From assembly GCF_030373245.1 (NCBI RefSeq), contig NZ_JAUCZF010000003.1, forward strand, positions 1-64,000: a stretch of DNA of 64,000 bases. Direction: 5' to 3'. Source of the stretch: Hydrogenophaga sp. (GTDB lineage Bacteria > Pseudomonadota > Gammaproteobacteria > Burkholderiales > Burkholderiaceae_C). The notes beneath the pieces are model-generated. The model worked only from the letters and a program-made list of their open reading frames with translations, was not told the DNA's origin and made no database searches. The translations under genes and the position numbers were made by a program. Shown piece by piece: positions 36,969-45,092 of the stretch (its first letter is position 1; every line of letters begins with the position of its first letter).

Positions 36969-37622
36969 TCAGGCCCGACCTGATTCGCACAGGTGGCGCC
37001 TGAACCATTCAGCGGCCAGGGCCGCCACGCTTTCGAGGGTGCCTGGCTCCTCGAACAGGTGCGTTGCACCCGGTACGATCTCCAGCCGCTTCTCCCCACC
37101 CAGCTCGCGAATGGCCTGCCGGTTGAGGACAAGCACTTCGGCGTCACGCCCGCCCACGATGAGCAGCGTCGGTGCCTGCACCTGCGGCAGCACACTCAAC
37201 GCAAGGTCCGGGCGCCCCCCGCGCGACACCACCGCCGCCGCGCGCCGGGGCTTCTGCGCCGCCGCCACCAGCGCGGCAGCCGCGCCCGTGCTGGCACCAA
37301 AAAGACCCAGCCTCAGGTGCGCCAGGTCAGGGCGCTGCGCGACCCATTCCATCGCGTCGACCACGCGCCGACCCAGCAGCGCAATGTCGAATACCTTGCG
37401 CTGGTCCTGCGCCTCCTCTTCGGTCAGCAGATCAAACAGGAGGGTGGCCAGTCCGCGCCGCTGCAGCACACCAGCCACCCAGCGGTTGCGCACGCTGCGC
37501 CGGCTGCTGCCGCTGCCGTGGGCAAACAGCACCAGCCCCTGTGCATGTTCGGGCACCATCAGATCAGCGGGCAGCGAAGGCCCTTGCAGGTTCACCTGTT
37601 CGCTTTGCATCTCGGGTGTCAT
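36969..37622 (-). CDS. Alpha/beta hydrolase, dienelactone-hydrolase-like
   Basis: 217 residues. VLFAHGSGSSRRSVRNRWVAG is the oxyanion-hole region; the nucleophile elbow is GLFGASTGAAAAL (serine), the acid is in LLIVGGRDAEVL, and the histidine in PGATHLFEEPG. In several actinobacteria and proteobacteria this hydrolase type is fused to a phosphoribosyltransferase; here both are separate genes of one operon. The ATG at 37622 has GAGGG upstream. Natural substrate unknown. Confidence 0.88.
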   Translation of the reverse strand: MTPEMQSEQVNLQGPSLPADLMVPEHAQGLVLFAHGSGSSRRSVRNRWVAGVLQRRGLATLLFDLLTEEEAQDQRKVFDIALLGRRVVDAMEWVAQRPDLAHLRLGLFGASTGAAAALVAAAQKPRRAAAVVSRGGRPDLALSVLPQVQAPTLLIVGGRDAEVLVLNRQAIRELGGEKRLEIVPGATHLFEEPGTLESVAALAAEWFRRHLCESGRA

Positions 37623-37969
37623 CGCAGCCCTCATCTCAGGTTCCGGGCAACGTCGCACGGGTCGTCAAGCGGCCGTGGAGCCGTGCTGTGTGGGTGATCG
37701 CGTCATCGTCTTCCTCACCGACTGGCGGCTGCCTGGCTGTCATTCGAACGTCCTTTCTTCTTCTGTCGACTTGCCGCGGCTGGCGTGCAAGCCAGCGACC
37801 CAGCTGTCACCATCTGACGTCGACGGATTGAGCTCGTGCAACGACAAGTGGTGGTTGACCGCATTCGATCGACTTGGCAGCTTCAACAGTGACCGCTCTT
37901 GCGCTGCGCGAAGTCAGAGCAGATCGGGAGCGATCGTCCTGTGCCGCTGCGCCGTAGGGGCGGCCAGGT
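37623..37969. other. Non-coding region between hydrolase and DUF2934 gene
   Basis: About 350 bases holding the upstream region of the hydrolase-PRTase operon and the 3' flank of the DUF2934 gene. No gene, terminator hairpin or clear promoter was recognised. Confidence 0.4.
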
Positions 37970-38230
37970 TCAGTGCGCCTTCTTCTTCGAGCCACCCGTC
38001 GCCTGGCGCACCAGGGTCTCGGCTTGCAGCCAGTCGTCGAGTTCGTGACCAGGCTCGCAGCCGCGCGCTTCAAAACGGGCATAGGCCGCCTCGCGAACGG
38101 CCGTCTGGTGGTCAATGGACGCTGGCTTCTGGGCGGCCTTGGCGCGCGCGGTGGAAGTCAATGGGCTGGCCGTGCTCATGGCCTTTGCAGCGAGGGTGGA
38201 GGGCTTGGTAGTGGATGAGGATCGGGGCAT
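37970..38230 (-). CDS. DUF2934-domain protein
   Basis: 86 residues. A basic Ser/Thr/Ala-rich N-terminus is followed by the DUF2934 helix pair: VREAAYARFEARGCEPGHELDDWLQAETLV. The AAGGAG site before the ATG at 38230 is strong. DUF2934 proteins are small, of unknown function, and in proteobacteria are frequently beside Hsp20 and other stress genes, as here. Confidence 0.85.
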   Translation of the reverse strand: MPRSSSTTKPSTLAAKAMSTASPLTSTARAKAAQKPASIDHQTAVREAAYARFEARGCEPGHELDDWLQAETLVRQATGGSKKKAH

Positions 38231-38569
38231 CTCGGGTCTCCTTGGACGGGTCAGGATGAAGGGGCAGCGTGAGGGTGCAGAGCCTGTGCGGCGATGCCTG
38301 CACCAGTCAAACCTTAGGCCTTGAGATCGCCTCCGGATTGCGTTGACTCAATGCCGCGGCATGTCCGGCGGGCCCGGCCGACGCACGGCAGCGCAGCGAA
38401 ACCCATGGGGTGCGAAGCGTCTCCTCGCTCTCGCGCATGTCAGCTGACCAGCGACGGGTGTCTCGGTTAAGCACGCTCAATGTACGGGAGCGCGCGCAGG
38501 CTGACGATAGCCGCCGGAAGCGGTTCGCCGAACAGGCTTCAGTTGCTCAACCTACTCAAGGAGAAACAC
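38231..38569. other. Divergent upstream region of DUF2934 gene and hsp20 remnant
   Basis: About 340 bases with promoters expected in both directions. The last part holds the strong ribosome-binding site CAAGGAG (38556-38562) of the hsp20 remnant. No operator could be assigned. Confidence 0.4.
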
Positions 38570-38674
38570 ATGAACGAACTCAAGGTCCGCGACCTTTTCG
38601 CATCCGATCCTTTCGACGATGCTTTTCGCAATTTCCTGCGCCCGTGGGTGAGCACCAGGCCAAGAGCACTGTGA
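38570..38674 (+). pseudogene. Truncated Hsp20 small heat-shock protein, N-terminal remnant
   Basis: 34 codons. MNELKVRDLFASDPFDDAFRNFLRPW is the typical N-terminus of class Hsp20 proteins of betaproteobacteria, which go on to an alpha-crystallin domain of about 100 residues. Here the match ends at W26 and a TGA follows eight codons later. The original GGAGAAACAC ribosome-binding site is intact. The DNA after the break is lower in GC, suggesting insertion or deletion at this point. Confidence 0.7.
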
Positions 38675-38901
38675 GGCATGCGGTAGATGGCAGCGACACT
38701 GACAGTTTCATTTCTCACTCCCATGGAATCTTCCAACAGACGCTTATTCGAACGCCTCGGCAGCAAAGCACAAGGATGCCCGCTCCTGACCGATTCTTTA
38801 AGTCTAGCCTTGTGGAGCAGCTACCCATCTTGATGGGACCGTCGGCCGCTTACCCAGTTTGAGAGCAGCCACACACGGGGAAACAGTTCGGGCCCTTGCC
38901 C

Positions 38902-38935
38902 AAGAAAAAGCCCCGAGGATTTCACCTAGGGGCCT
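38902..38935 (-). terminator. Terminator of the YHYH-type small gene
   Basis: GGCCCCTAGG / CCTCGGGGC stem (minus strand) with TGAAAT loop and CTTTTTC tail, 23 bases after the stop codon. A similar hairpin lies at 39176-39211. Confidence 0.75.
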
Positions 38936-38955
38936 TAGCAGCAAATCCGGGGGGG

Positions 38956-39084
38956 TCAATGGCAGTGATAGCCGCCTGTGCGCTTCTCGTTGTGGCAGCC
39001 TTCTGAATTCGTCCGGCCCCCATGCGCAGCAGCGATGCTTGCAAACGTGATGAGTGCAACGAGCACGAGCAATGATTTCTTCAT
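38956..39084 (-). CDS. Small secreted YHYH-type protein
   Basis: 42 residues, too short for usual gene finders. Signal peptide MKKSLLVLVALITFASIAAA, then a mature part of 22 residues, HGGRTNSEGCHNEKRTGGYHCH, in which the pattern HGGRTxxxGCHxxxxTGGYHCH is that of the widespread small YHYH-domain proteins with Cys and His suited to metal binding. AGGAGG lies 5 bases before the ATG at 39084. Followed by a terminator. Periplasmic; function unknown. Confidence 0.85.
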   Translation of the reverse strand: MKKSLLVLVALITFASIAAAHGGRTNSEGCHNEKRTGGYHCH

Positions 39085-39175
39085 AGGGTCCTCCTGATGT
39101 GATACCCCCAATAGTAGCCCTCGGAACCATTGATGTCACACACAAGCGGGGGAATCAATGCAGGCCACAACAGCA

Positions 39176-39211
39176 AAGAAAAAGGCCCCGAGGATTGCTC
39201 CTGGAGGCCTT
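39176..39211 (-). terminator. Terminator downstream of tRNA-His
   Basis: AAGGCCTCCAGG / CCTCGGGGCCTTT stem with two mismatches and AGCAAT loop, then TTCTTTG on the minus strand. Shares GAAAAAGGCCCCGAGGATT with the hairpin at 38902-38935. Confidence 0.6.
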
Positions 39212-39278
39212 CAACTTTGCACCCACATCATGCACCCACACTAGCTGGGAAGCCGCATAAACACTGGGTTTTGAATAG

Positions 39279-39355
39279 TGGGGTGGCTGATGGGGCTCGA
39301 ACCCACGACAACAGGAATCACAATCCTGGACTCTACCAACTGAGCTACAGCCACC
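39279..39355 (-). tRNA. tRNA-His (GTG)
   Basis: Cloverleaf read on the minus strand: G(-1)GTGGCTG acceptor, D-arm TAGCTCAGTTGGTAGAG, anticodon loop with GTG, T-arm GTGGGTTCGAGCCCCAT, acceptor CAGCCAC, discriminator C and encoded CCA. G-1 and C73 are the identity pair of tRNA-His. Confidence 0.97.
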
Positions 39356-39366
39356 GCAAGCTTGAA

Positions 39367-39372
39367 ATTATA
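39367..39372 (-). promoter_or_regulatory. -10 element of the tRNA-His promoter
   Basis: A perfect TATAAT lies 11 bases before the tRNA 5' end on the minus strand. The -35 region is poor. It lies between ppiD and the tRNA, giving the tRNA its own promoter. Confidence 0.6.
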
Positions 39373-39419
39373 GCGTCATCCGAGCCCTCAACGGGCTGCG
39401 GACGGCGGGTCGACTGGGC

Positions 39420-41339
39420 TCAGCGCGCCGCCGCGCTCAGCGCGGGAGGAGTCGGCACCTCAATGCGGACCTTGAAGCGCTCCTTCAGCGTTTCGTAGTA
39501 GGCCTGGCCTTCGGCCGCGCTCCACCACTGACCGTATTGCTGCACTTCCTGCTGCCGCGCCTGGGCATCGCGAGCTTCGCGCGGCATCACCTTTTCGACC
39601 TGGATCACCGCATAGCCCTGGCTGCCCAGGTTCACGCCTTTCCAGACCGGCAGCTGGGTCGAATCGGCGCTGAGCGCGGCGTTGAGCACCGGACCGGGCA
39701 GGCCCTGGGCCTTGTCGCGCGAAACCGTCAGGGGCGCCGGCAGATTGGCGGCGGCCGGTGCAGCTTGCCAGGCGGCGAGCTTTTGCGCGCCCTCTTCCTG
39801 GGCCAGCTGGGCCGAGCGCTGCGCCACCAATTGGGTGCGCACGGCGTCACGCACTTCGGCCAGCGGCCGGGTGCGGGCTGGCAGGTATTGCAACACGCGC
39901 GCCGAGGCCAGCTGGCCCGAGCGCACTTCGACCGCGGCCACGTTGCGCTTCTTCTCCACCGATTCGGCGGAGAAGATTTCCGACAGAAGCCGGTCGTTGG
40001 ACAAGACCCCCGAACCGGGCTGGCCCTGCCGGGTCACGCCCTGGGCTGTCTGCACGCTGAGCTTCAGGCGCTCGGCAGTCGGCGCCAGGCTATCGCCTTG
40101 TTCGTAGACCAGGTTGCTGAAGGCCTCGGCGTTTTCAGCAAACAGCTTTTGCGCCTCCTGCTTCTTCAGGTCGCTTTCGATCTGCGCACGCATGGACTCA
40201 AAGCTCTTGACCTCGGGCGCCTTGATGTCGGTCACGCGAATGATGTGAAAGCCAAATTCGGTTTCCACCAGGTCGGAGATGTCGCCCTTGTTCAGCGCAA
40301 ACACCGTGTCCTCGAACGGCTTGACCATGGCGCCGCGGGCGAAGAAGTCCAGGTCGCCGCCGTTGGCTGCAGAGCCGGGGTCTTGCGAGTTGGCCGTGGC
40401 AACTGCCGCAAAAGTGTCAGGCGCCTGACGCACCTGGGCCAGAAGCGCCGCCGCGCGCTCTCTGACGGCGGCCTTGTCGGCGTCAGACGCGCCGGGTGCC
40501 ACGGTGAGCAGAATGTGGCTGGCGCGACGCTCCTCATTACCCGACAGGCGCGAGGCATTCTGATCGTAATAGGCGCGCACATCGGCTTCGTTCAGGCTCA
40601 CCGTTTCCTGCAACGCTTCGGTGTCGAGCACCAGATACTCGATGTCGACCTGCTCCGGTGCCTGGAACAGCTGGGGGCTGTCGTTGTAAAAGGTTTCGAT
40701 CTCGGCGTCGCTGGGATTCACGCGGGCTGCAAAATCGGCGGCGGCAAATTGCACCACACGCACCTCGCGCTGCTCGAAAAACGCATTGAGCGAAGCCTGG
40801 GCAATCGCTGGCGACGCAAAGCCCGAACCCACGATGCCCTGCGACACCTGGCGCACCGAAATGTCAGCACGCACACGCGCCTCGAACATCTCGGGCGTCA
40901 TGCCCTGGCGGCCGACCAGCTGGCGATAGGCCTCGGTGTCGAGCGTGCCATCGGGTCGGCGCAGCGAGGCGATGGCCTCGTTCTGCTGGAGGTCGCGCGC
41001 CAGGCGCTGATCGCTGGTGTACAGGTTGAGCTTCTGCGCCGCCGCCGCCAGCACGCGCTCGCGCACCAGCCGCTCCAGCGTGGCGTAGCGGGCCTCATCG
41101 CTGTCGAGGAACCTCGCGTCCAGCGTCGGCATGGATTCGCGCAGGCGTTGCGACTCGACCTGATGCGCCTGATCCCAGTCCAGCTGCGTGATGTCTTCGC
41201 CGTTGACGGTGGCTACGGTCTTGCCGCGACCATCGCCGTCGGAAAACCCCTGCACACCAAACAGCACAAACGAGGGAATGATCAGAATCATCAAGAACCC
41301 CATGAGGTACTTCTTGTGATTGCGTATGGATTCGAACAT
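39420..41339 (-). CDS. ppiD: Periplasmic folding factor PpiD (SurA-like peptidyl-prolyl isomerase)
   Basis: 639 residues. N-terminal anchor MFESIRNHKKYLMGFLMILIIPSFVLFGV, SurA_N-like chaperone segments, and a parvulin domain around residues 275-370 with RRASHILLTV, NGGDLDFFARGAMVKPFEDTVFAL and EFGFHIIRV. Acts on outer-membrane proteins at the Sec exit. ATG at 41339 gives the family start; AAGG 9 bases upstream. Confidence 0.95.
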   Translation of the reverse strand: MFESIRNHKKYLMGFLMILIIPSFVLFGVQGFSDGDGRGKTVATVNGEDITQLDWDQAHQVESQRLRESMPTLDARFLDSDEARYATLERLVRERVLAAAAQKLNLYTSDQRLARDLQQNEAIASLRRPDGTLDTEAYRQLVGRQGMTPEMFEARVRADISVRQVSQGIVGSGFASPAIAQASLNAFFEQREVRVVQFAAADFAARVNPSDAEIETFYNDSPQLFQAPEQVDIEYLVLDTEALQETVSLNEADVRAYYDQNASRLSGNEERRASHILLTVAPGASDADKAAVRERAAALLAQVRQAPDTFAAVATANSQDPGSAANGGDLDFFARGAMVKPFEDTVFALNKGDISDLVETEFGFHIIRVTDIKAPEVKSFESMRAQIESDLKKQEAQKLFAENAEAFSNLVYEQGDSLAPTAERLKLSVQTAQGVTRQGQPGSGVLSNDRLLSEIFSAESVEKKRNVAAVEVRSGQLASARVLQYLPARTRPLAEVRDAVRTQLVAQRSAQLAQEEGAQKLAAWQAAPAAANLPAPLTVSRDKAQGLPGPVLNAALSADSTQLPVWKGVNLGSQGYAVIQVEKVMPREARDAQARQQEVQQYGQWWSAAEGQAYYETLKERFKVRIEVPTPPALSAAAR

Positions 41340-41387
41340 GCAAACAAACCTTGAAACAACCGGCGGACCGGGCTGGGGTTCTGACAA

Positions 41388-41416
41388 CAAAAAAGGCGAA
41401 CCCGTGTTCGCCTTTT
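41388..41416 (-). terminator. Terminator of the hupB-tRNA-Val transcript
   Basis: AAAAGGCGAAC / GTTCGCCTTTT, an 11-bp perfect stem with CCGT loop; on the minus strand a T-run follows. It lies 7 bases after the tRNA-Val 3' end. Confidence 0.92.
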
Positions 41417-41422
41417 CGGTGG

Positions 41423-41498
41423 TGGTGGGTGCTGACGGGGTCGAACCGCCGACCTACGCCTTGTAAGGGCGCCGCTCTACCGACTGAGCTAAGCACCC
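41423..41498 (-). tRNA. tRNA-Val (TAC)
   Basis: 76 bases on the minus strand: GGGTGCT acceptor, TAGCTCAGTCGGTAGAGC, anticodon loop CTTACAA (TAC), TCGGCGGTTCGACCCCGTC, AGCACCC, A and encoded CCA. It starts 23 bases after the hupB stop, with the terminator after it, so it is probably co-transcribed with hupB. Confidence 0.97.
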
Positions 41499-41521
41499 CA
41501 CCGGGAAACCCGTGGTGCGGC

Positions 41522-41794
41522 TCAGTTCAGCGCATCCTTCAAAGCCTTGCCTGGGCGGAACTTCGGCACTTTGGCGGCCTTGATTTTAATCTCAGCGCCA
41601 GTGCGGGGGTTGCGACCCTTGCGAGCAGGCCGTTTGGTCACAGCGAACGAGCCGAAACCCACGAGGGAAACGGTACCGCCCTTCTTGAGCGTGGTGCGAA
41701 TGGCGGTGATGGTCGAATCGAGTGCGCGCGTAGCAGCCGCCTTGGAAATGTCGGCGTGCTTGGCGATGTGTTCGACGAGTTCGGTTTTGTTCAC
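41522..41794 (-). CDS. hupB: DNA-binding protein HU
   Basis: 90 residues, exact HU length when the GTG at 41794 is used (first residues [11 protein letters not shown]). AGAGGGG lies 6 bases upstream. The DNA-binding arm motif [21 protein letters not shown] is complete. Histone-like chromosome compaction protein. The ORF can extend to 41848 but that part is not HU-like. Confidence 0.96.
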   Translation of the reverse strand: MNKTELVEHIAKHADISKAAATRALDSTITAIRTTLKKGGTVSLVGFGSFAVTKRPARKGRNPRTGAEIKIKAAKVPKFRPGKALKDALN

Positions 41795-42064
41795 AAATAG
41801 CCCCTCTTGAAATGATTGGAAGAATCCGTGCAAGCGGACCCGATGCAAAAGACGGTGATGTTGCCGTCAACACAGGCCCGCGGTGCTTGCCGTGCTGTTG
41901 CCCGAAAGCCTCAACAGACGCGGGTTGATTAGACCCATGGCGCCTAGGCGATGTCAATAAGCACATCCGCCAAGGCCACCACACCCGCTGACAAGAGGCG
42001 AGATTCTAGACCTTTTCCCCACGGCAGCCCGCGCGCTTCGTGACTTATTGCCCGGGCAGTGGCC

Positions 42065-43159
42065 TCAGCCGACCAGCGCTGCGGCGATCGCGCGCCCCAC
42101 ATCGGAGGTACTGGCCTGTCCACCCAGATCGGCGGTGCGGGGTGCGCCACTTCCAGGTTGCAACACGGCCTCGATGGCGTCCATCACGGCATCGTGCGCA
42201 TCGCGGTGGCCCAGGTGGTCGAGCATCATGGCGCCGCACCAGATCTGACCAATCGGGTTCGCAATGCCTTTGCCGGCGATGTCGGGCGCCGAGCCGTGCA
42301 CCGGTTCGAACAAGGAAGGGTGGGCTCGGGTGGGATTGAGGTTGGCGCTGGGCGCGATGCCGATGGTGCCGGTGCAGGCCGGGCCGAGATCGCTCAGGAT
42401 GTCGCCAAACAGATTGCTGCCCACCACCACATCGAAGAAGTCGGGGCGCTGCACGAAGTGCGCGGTGAGGATGTCGATGTGGAACTTGTCGACCATCACA
42501 TCCGGGTACTGCTTGGCCATCTCGGCCACGCGCTCGTCCCAGTAAGGCATGGTGATGGCGATGCCGTTGCTCTTGGTGGCACTGGTGAGGTGCTTCTTGG
42601 GACGCGACCGCGCCACCTCGAAGGCATAGCGCAGCACGCGGTCGACACCGATGCGCGACATCACCGTTTCCTGCACCACGATCTCGCGCTCGGTGCCGGG
42701 GTACATGCGCCCTCCGATGCTGGAGTACTCGCCCTCGGTGTTCTCGCGCACGATCACCATGTCGATCTCACCCGCCTGGCGCGGCGAACCGTCGCGCCGC
42801 ACCACGGGCGCGGTGACCCCGGGCATGAGCTTGGCGGGACGCACGTTGACGTACTGGTCGAACTCGCGGCGGAACAACAGCAGTGAGCCCCAGAGCGAGA
42901 CGTGGTCGGGCACCTTGTCAGGCCAGCCGACCGCGCCGAAGTAGATCGCGTCGTGACCGCCGATCTGCTCCTTCCAGTTGTCGGGCAGCATCTGGCCGTG
43001 CTTCTCGAAGTAGGCGCAGCTGGAGAAATCGAAGTGGTCAAACTGCAGCGCGATGTTGAACTTCGAAGCCGCGGCCTCCATCACGCGCAGGCCTTCGGGC
43101 ATGACCTCCGTGCCGATGCCGTCACCGGCAATGACGGCGATGCGATGGGTTTTGTTCAT
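42065..43159 (-). CDS. Tartrate dehydrogenase / isopropylmalate-isocitrate dehydrogenase family
   Basis: 364 residues. Family motifs: IAVIAGDGIGTEVMPEGLRV, IDMVIVRENTEGEYSSIGGR, the active-site R and K (RNAFE-like RYAFEVARSRPK), GSNLFGDILSDLGPACTGTIGIAPSANLNP, and EPVHGSAPDIAGKGIANP. Closest in type to TtuC tartrate dehydrogenases/D-malate decarboxylases, which use NAD+ and Mn2+. AGGAGCACAAC precedes the ATG at 43159, which overlaps the upstream hydrolase stop. Acts on tartrate, malate or a similar hydroxy acid. Confidence 0.92.
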   Translation of the reverse strand: MNKTHRIAVIAGDGIGTEVMPEGLRVMEAAASKFNIALQFDHFDFSSCAYFEKHGQMLPDNWKEQIGGHDAIYFGAVGWPDKVPDHVSLWGSLLLFRREFDQYVNVRPAKLMPGVTAPVVRRDGSPRQAGEIDMVIVRENTEGEYSSIGGRMYPGTEREIVVQETVMSRIGVDRVLRYAFEVARSRPKKHLTSATKSNGIAITMPYWDERVAEMAKQYPDVMVDKFHIDILTAHFVQRPDFFDVVVGSNLFGDILSDLGPACTGTIGIAPSANLNPTRAHPSLFEPVHGSAPDIAGKGIANPIGQIWCGAMMLDHLGHRDAHDAVMDAIEAVLQPGSGAPRTADLGGQASTSDVGRAIAAALVG

Positions 43160-44055
43160 GTTGTGCTCCTGGGTGGGGTGAGTTTGAAAAAAGGAATGGC
43201 CTGCGCCAGCAAGGCATCGGGCGCTTCTTCGGCCAGGTAGTGACCGCAGGGCAAGGTGTCCCCGCTGACATGCTGCGCACGCTCGCGCCACAGCGCCAGC
43301 ACATCGAAGCACCGCGCCACCGTGCCATGTTCGCCCCACAGCACACGAAGCGGCTGCGTCAGCTGGTGCCCGCAAGCCACATCGGCTCGGTCGTGTTCCA
43401 GGTCGATGCTGGCGCTGGCACGGTAGTCTTCGCACATCGCTTCGGCCGTGCCGGGCAAGGCGATGCAGCGCGCGTACTCGGCCAGCGCCGCCGGGTCGAA
43501 GGCTGCGAGACCGGCATGGCGGCTGCCCATGACGCTGGTCAGGTAGCGGACCGGGTCGGACGCAATCAGCGCCTCGGGCAATGGCGGTGGCTGGATCAGA
43601 AAAAACCAGTGCCAGTAGGCGCGTGCAAACGCTTCATTGGTTTGCTGGTACATCGCCAGCGTGGGCGCGATGTCGAGCAGCATGAGACGGCTCACCGACT
43701 GCGGGTGGTCGGCTGCAAGCCGGTGCGCCACGCGCGCGCCGCGGTCGTGCGCCAGCACCGCAAATTGATCAAAGCCGTGCGCCCGCATGACCGCCACCGC
43801 GTCCTGGGCCATTACCCGCTTGCTGTGGGCGAGGTGCTTGGCATCGGCGGCGGGCCGTCCGGAGTCGCCGTAGCCGCGCAAGTCCATCATCACCACACGG
43901 AAGTGCTCGGCCAGCCGGGGCGCCACTCGGTGCCACATGGCCATGCTCTGCGGATGCCCGTGCAACAGCAGCAGCGGCGGACCTTCACCGCCCGACCGGG
44001 TGTGCAGGGCCAGCCCGTCGTGGACCACAGTGCCGGGAGAGAAAGCGTCGAGCAT
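43156..44055 (-). CDS. Alpha/beta hydrolase, haloacetate-dehalogenase-like
   Basis: 299 residues. Oxyanion HGHPQSMAMWH, nucleophile elbow VLAHDRGARVAHR with the aspartate nucleophile as in fluoroacetate dehalogenase, and active-site histidine in DTLPCGHYLAEEAP. Related proteins hydrolyse haloacetates or epoxides. It is in an operon with the dehydrogenase (4-base overlap) and divergent from a LysR-type gene. Substrate not settled. Confidence 0.87.
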   Translation of the reverse strand: MLDAFSPGTVVHDGLALHTRSGGEGPPLLLLHGHPQSMAMWHRVAPRLAEHFRVVMMDLRGYGDSGRPAADAKHLAHSKRVMAQDAVAVMRAHGFDQFAVLAHDRGARVAHRLAADHPQSVSRLMLLDIAPTLAMYQQTNEAFARAYWHWFFLIQPPPLPEALIASDPVRYLTSVMGSRHAGLAAFDPAALAEYARCIALPGTAEAMCEDYRASASIDLEHDRADVACGHQLTQPLRVLWGEHGTVARCFDVLALWRERAQHVSGDTLPCGHYLAEEAPDALLAQAIPFFKLTPPRSTT

Positions 44056-44120
44056 GGGCTGCAGCTTACGTCGAACACCAGCAATAATTCGGCAATTGAT
44101 TAATTCCGCAGGAGAAACAA

Positions 44121-45092
44121 TTGGACCGAGCCGATCTGGAACTGGTGCTGGCCGTGCGCCAGCACGGCAGCCTGGCGCAGGCTGCCCGTGTGCTGCAGCT
44201 GGCCCCGTCGGGCGTCACCAAACGCCTCGCATCGCTGGAAGCGCGCCTCGGCCTGCGCCTGTTCCAGCGCACCACGCGCCGCGTGAGCCCCACGGCCGAG
44301 GGCGAGACACTTTGCGTGCGGGCGGTTGAGTTGCTGCAAGGGTTTGAGGCGGCTGAGTCCGAGCTGCGTGAACACCATCAGGAGCCGGCCGGGCCGATCC
44401 GTCTGGCCGCCACCTTCGGTTTCGGTCGCCGCTGGCTGGGCCCGGCACTGGCCGATTTCCAGGCGCGGAATGCTCGGGTGAGCGTGCAGCTGCAACTCAC
44501 CGAGCAGCTGCCGGATCTCGCGGTCGAGGGCTTTGATGGCGCAATCTGGCTCTGGAGCGCACCAGGCGAACGCAGCGCCGAGTGGATCGCGCGCAGCCTG
44601 GCTCCCAACCAGCGGGTGCTGGTGGCCGCACCCGCCTACCTGGCCTTGCGAGGGGCGCCCACCTGCCTGGCAGACTTGTCGCAGCATCACTGCCTGGTGG
44701 TGCGGGAAAACGGCGGTGGCGCCAGCCAGCGCTTTGACCACTGGCGCCTGTTCTGTGCGCAAGATGGACAGACGCATCACGTGGCGGTGCGCGGGCCTCT
44801 GTCGAGCAACTCGGGCGAGATGGTACGCGACTGGTGCCTGGCCGGCCACGGCATCATGCTGCGCAGCCGCTGGGACATCGCTCCTCGCCTGGCCAGCGGC
44901 GAGCTGGTTCAGGTTCTGCCCGAGTTCACCATGCCCGAGGCCGACATCCACTGGCTGGCGCCCTACCGCGCGCAGATTCCGCGCCGCATCCGGCTGCTGG
45001 TCGACTTCCTCGCCCAGCGTTTTCGCGAAGAGCCTTGGCGCGTCAGGTCGATTTCGGCGGGCGAATCACCAGGCTCACACCGAGCGCGGTGA
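44121..45092 (+). CDS. LysR-family transcriptional regulator
   Basis: 323 residues with N-terminal HTH (LELVLAVRQHGSLAQAARVLQLAPSGVTKRLASLE) and LysR effector domain (IRLAATFGFGRRWLGPALADF). TTG start at 44121: GGAGAAACAA is placed 6-7 bases ahead and no ATG fits. Divergent by 65 bases from the hydrolase/dehydrogenase operon and therefore its likely regulator. The 3' end overlaps the convergent transporter gene by 50 bases. Confidence 0.93.
   Translation: MDRADLELVLAVRQHGSLAQAARVLQLAPSGVTKRLASLEARLGLRLFQRTTRRVSPTAEGETLCVRAVELLQGFEAAESELREHHQEPAGPIRLAATFGFGRRWLGPALADFQARNARVSVQLQLTEQLPDLAVEGFDGAIWLWSAPGERSAEWIARSLAPNQRVLVAAPAYLALRGAPTCLADLSQHHCLVVRENGGGASQRFDHWRLFCAQDGQTHHVAVRGPLSSNSGEMVRDWCLAGHGIMLRSRWDIAPRLASGELVQVLPEFTMPEADIHWLAPYRAQIPRRIRLLVDFLAQRFREEPWRVRSISAGESPGSHRAR

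Noticed and set aside
36868..38211. 447-codon plus-strand frame over the hydrolase and DUF2934 genes
   Set aside because: Antisense to the hydrolase with its ribosome-binding site and to the DUF2934 gene; composition is not protein-like.
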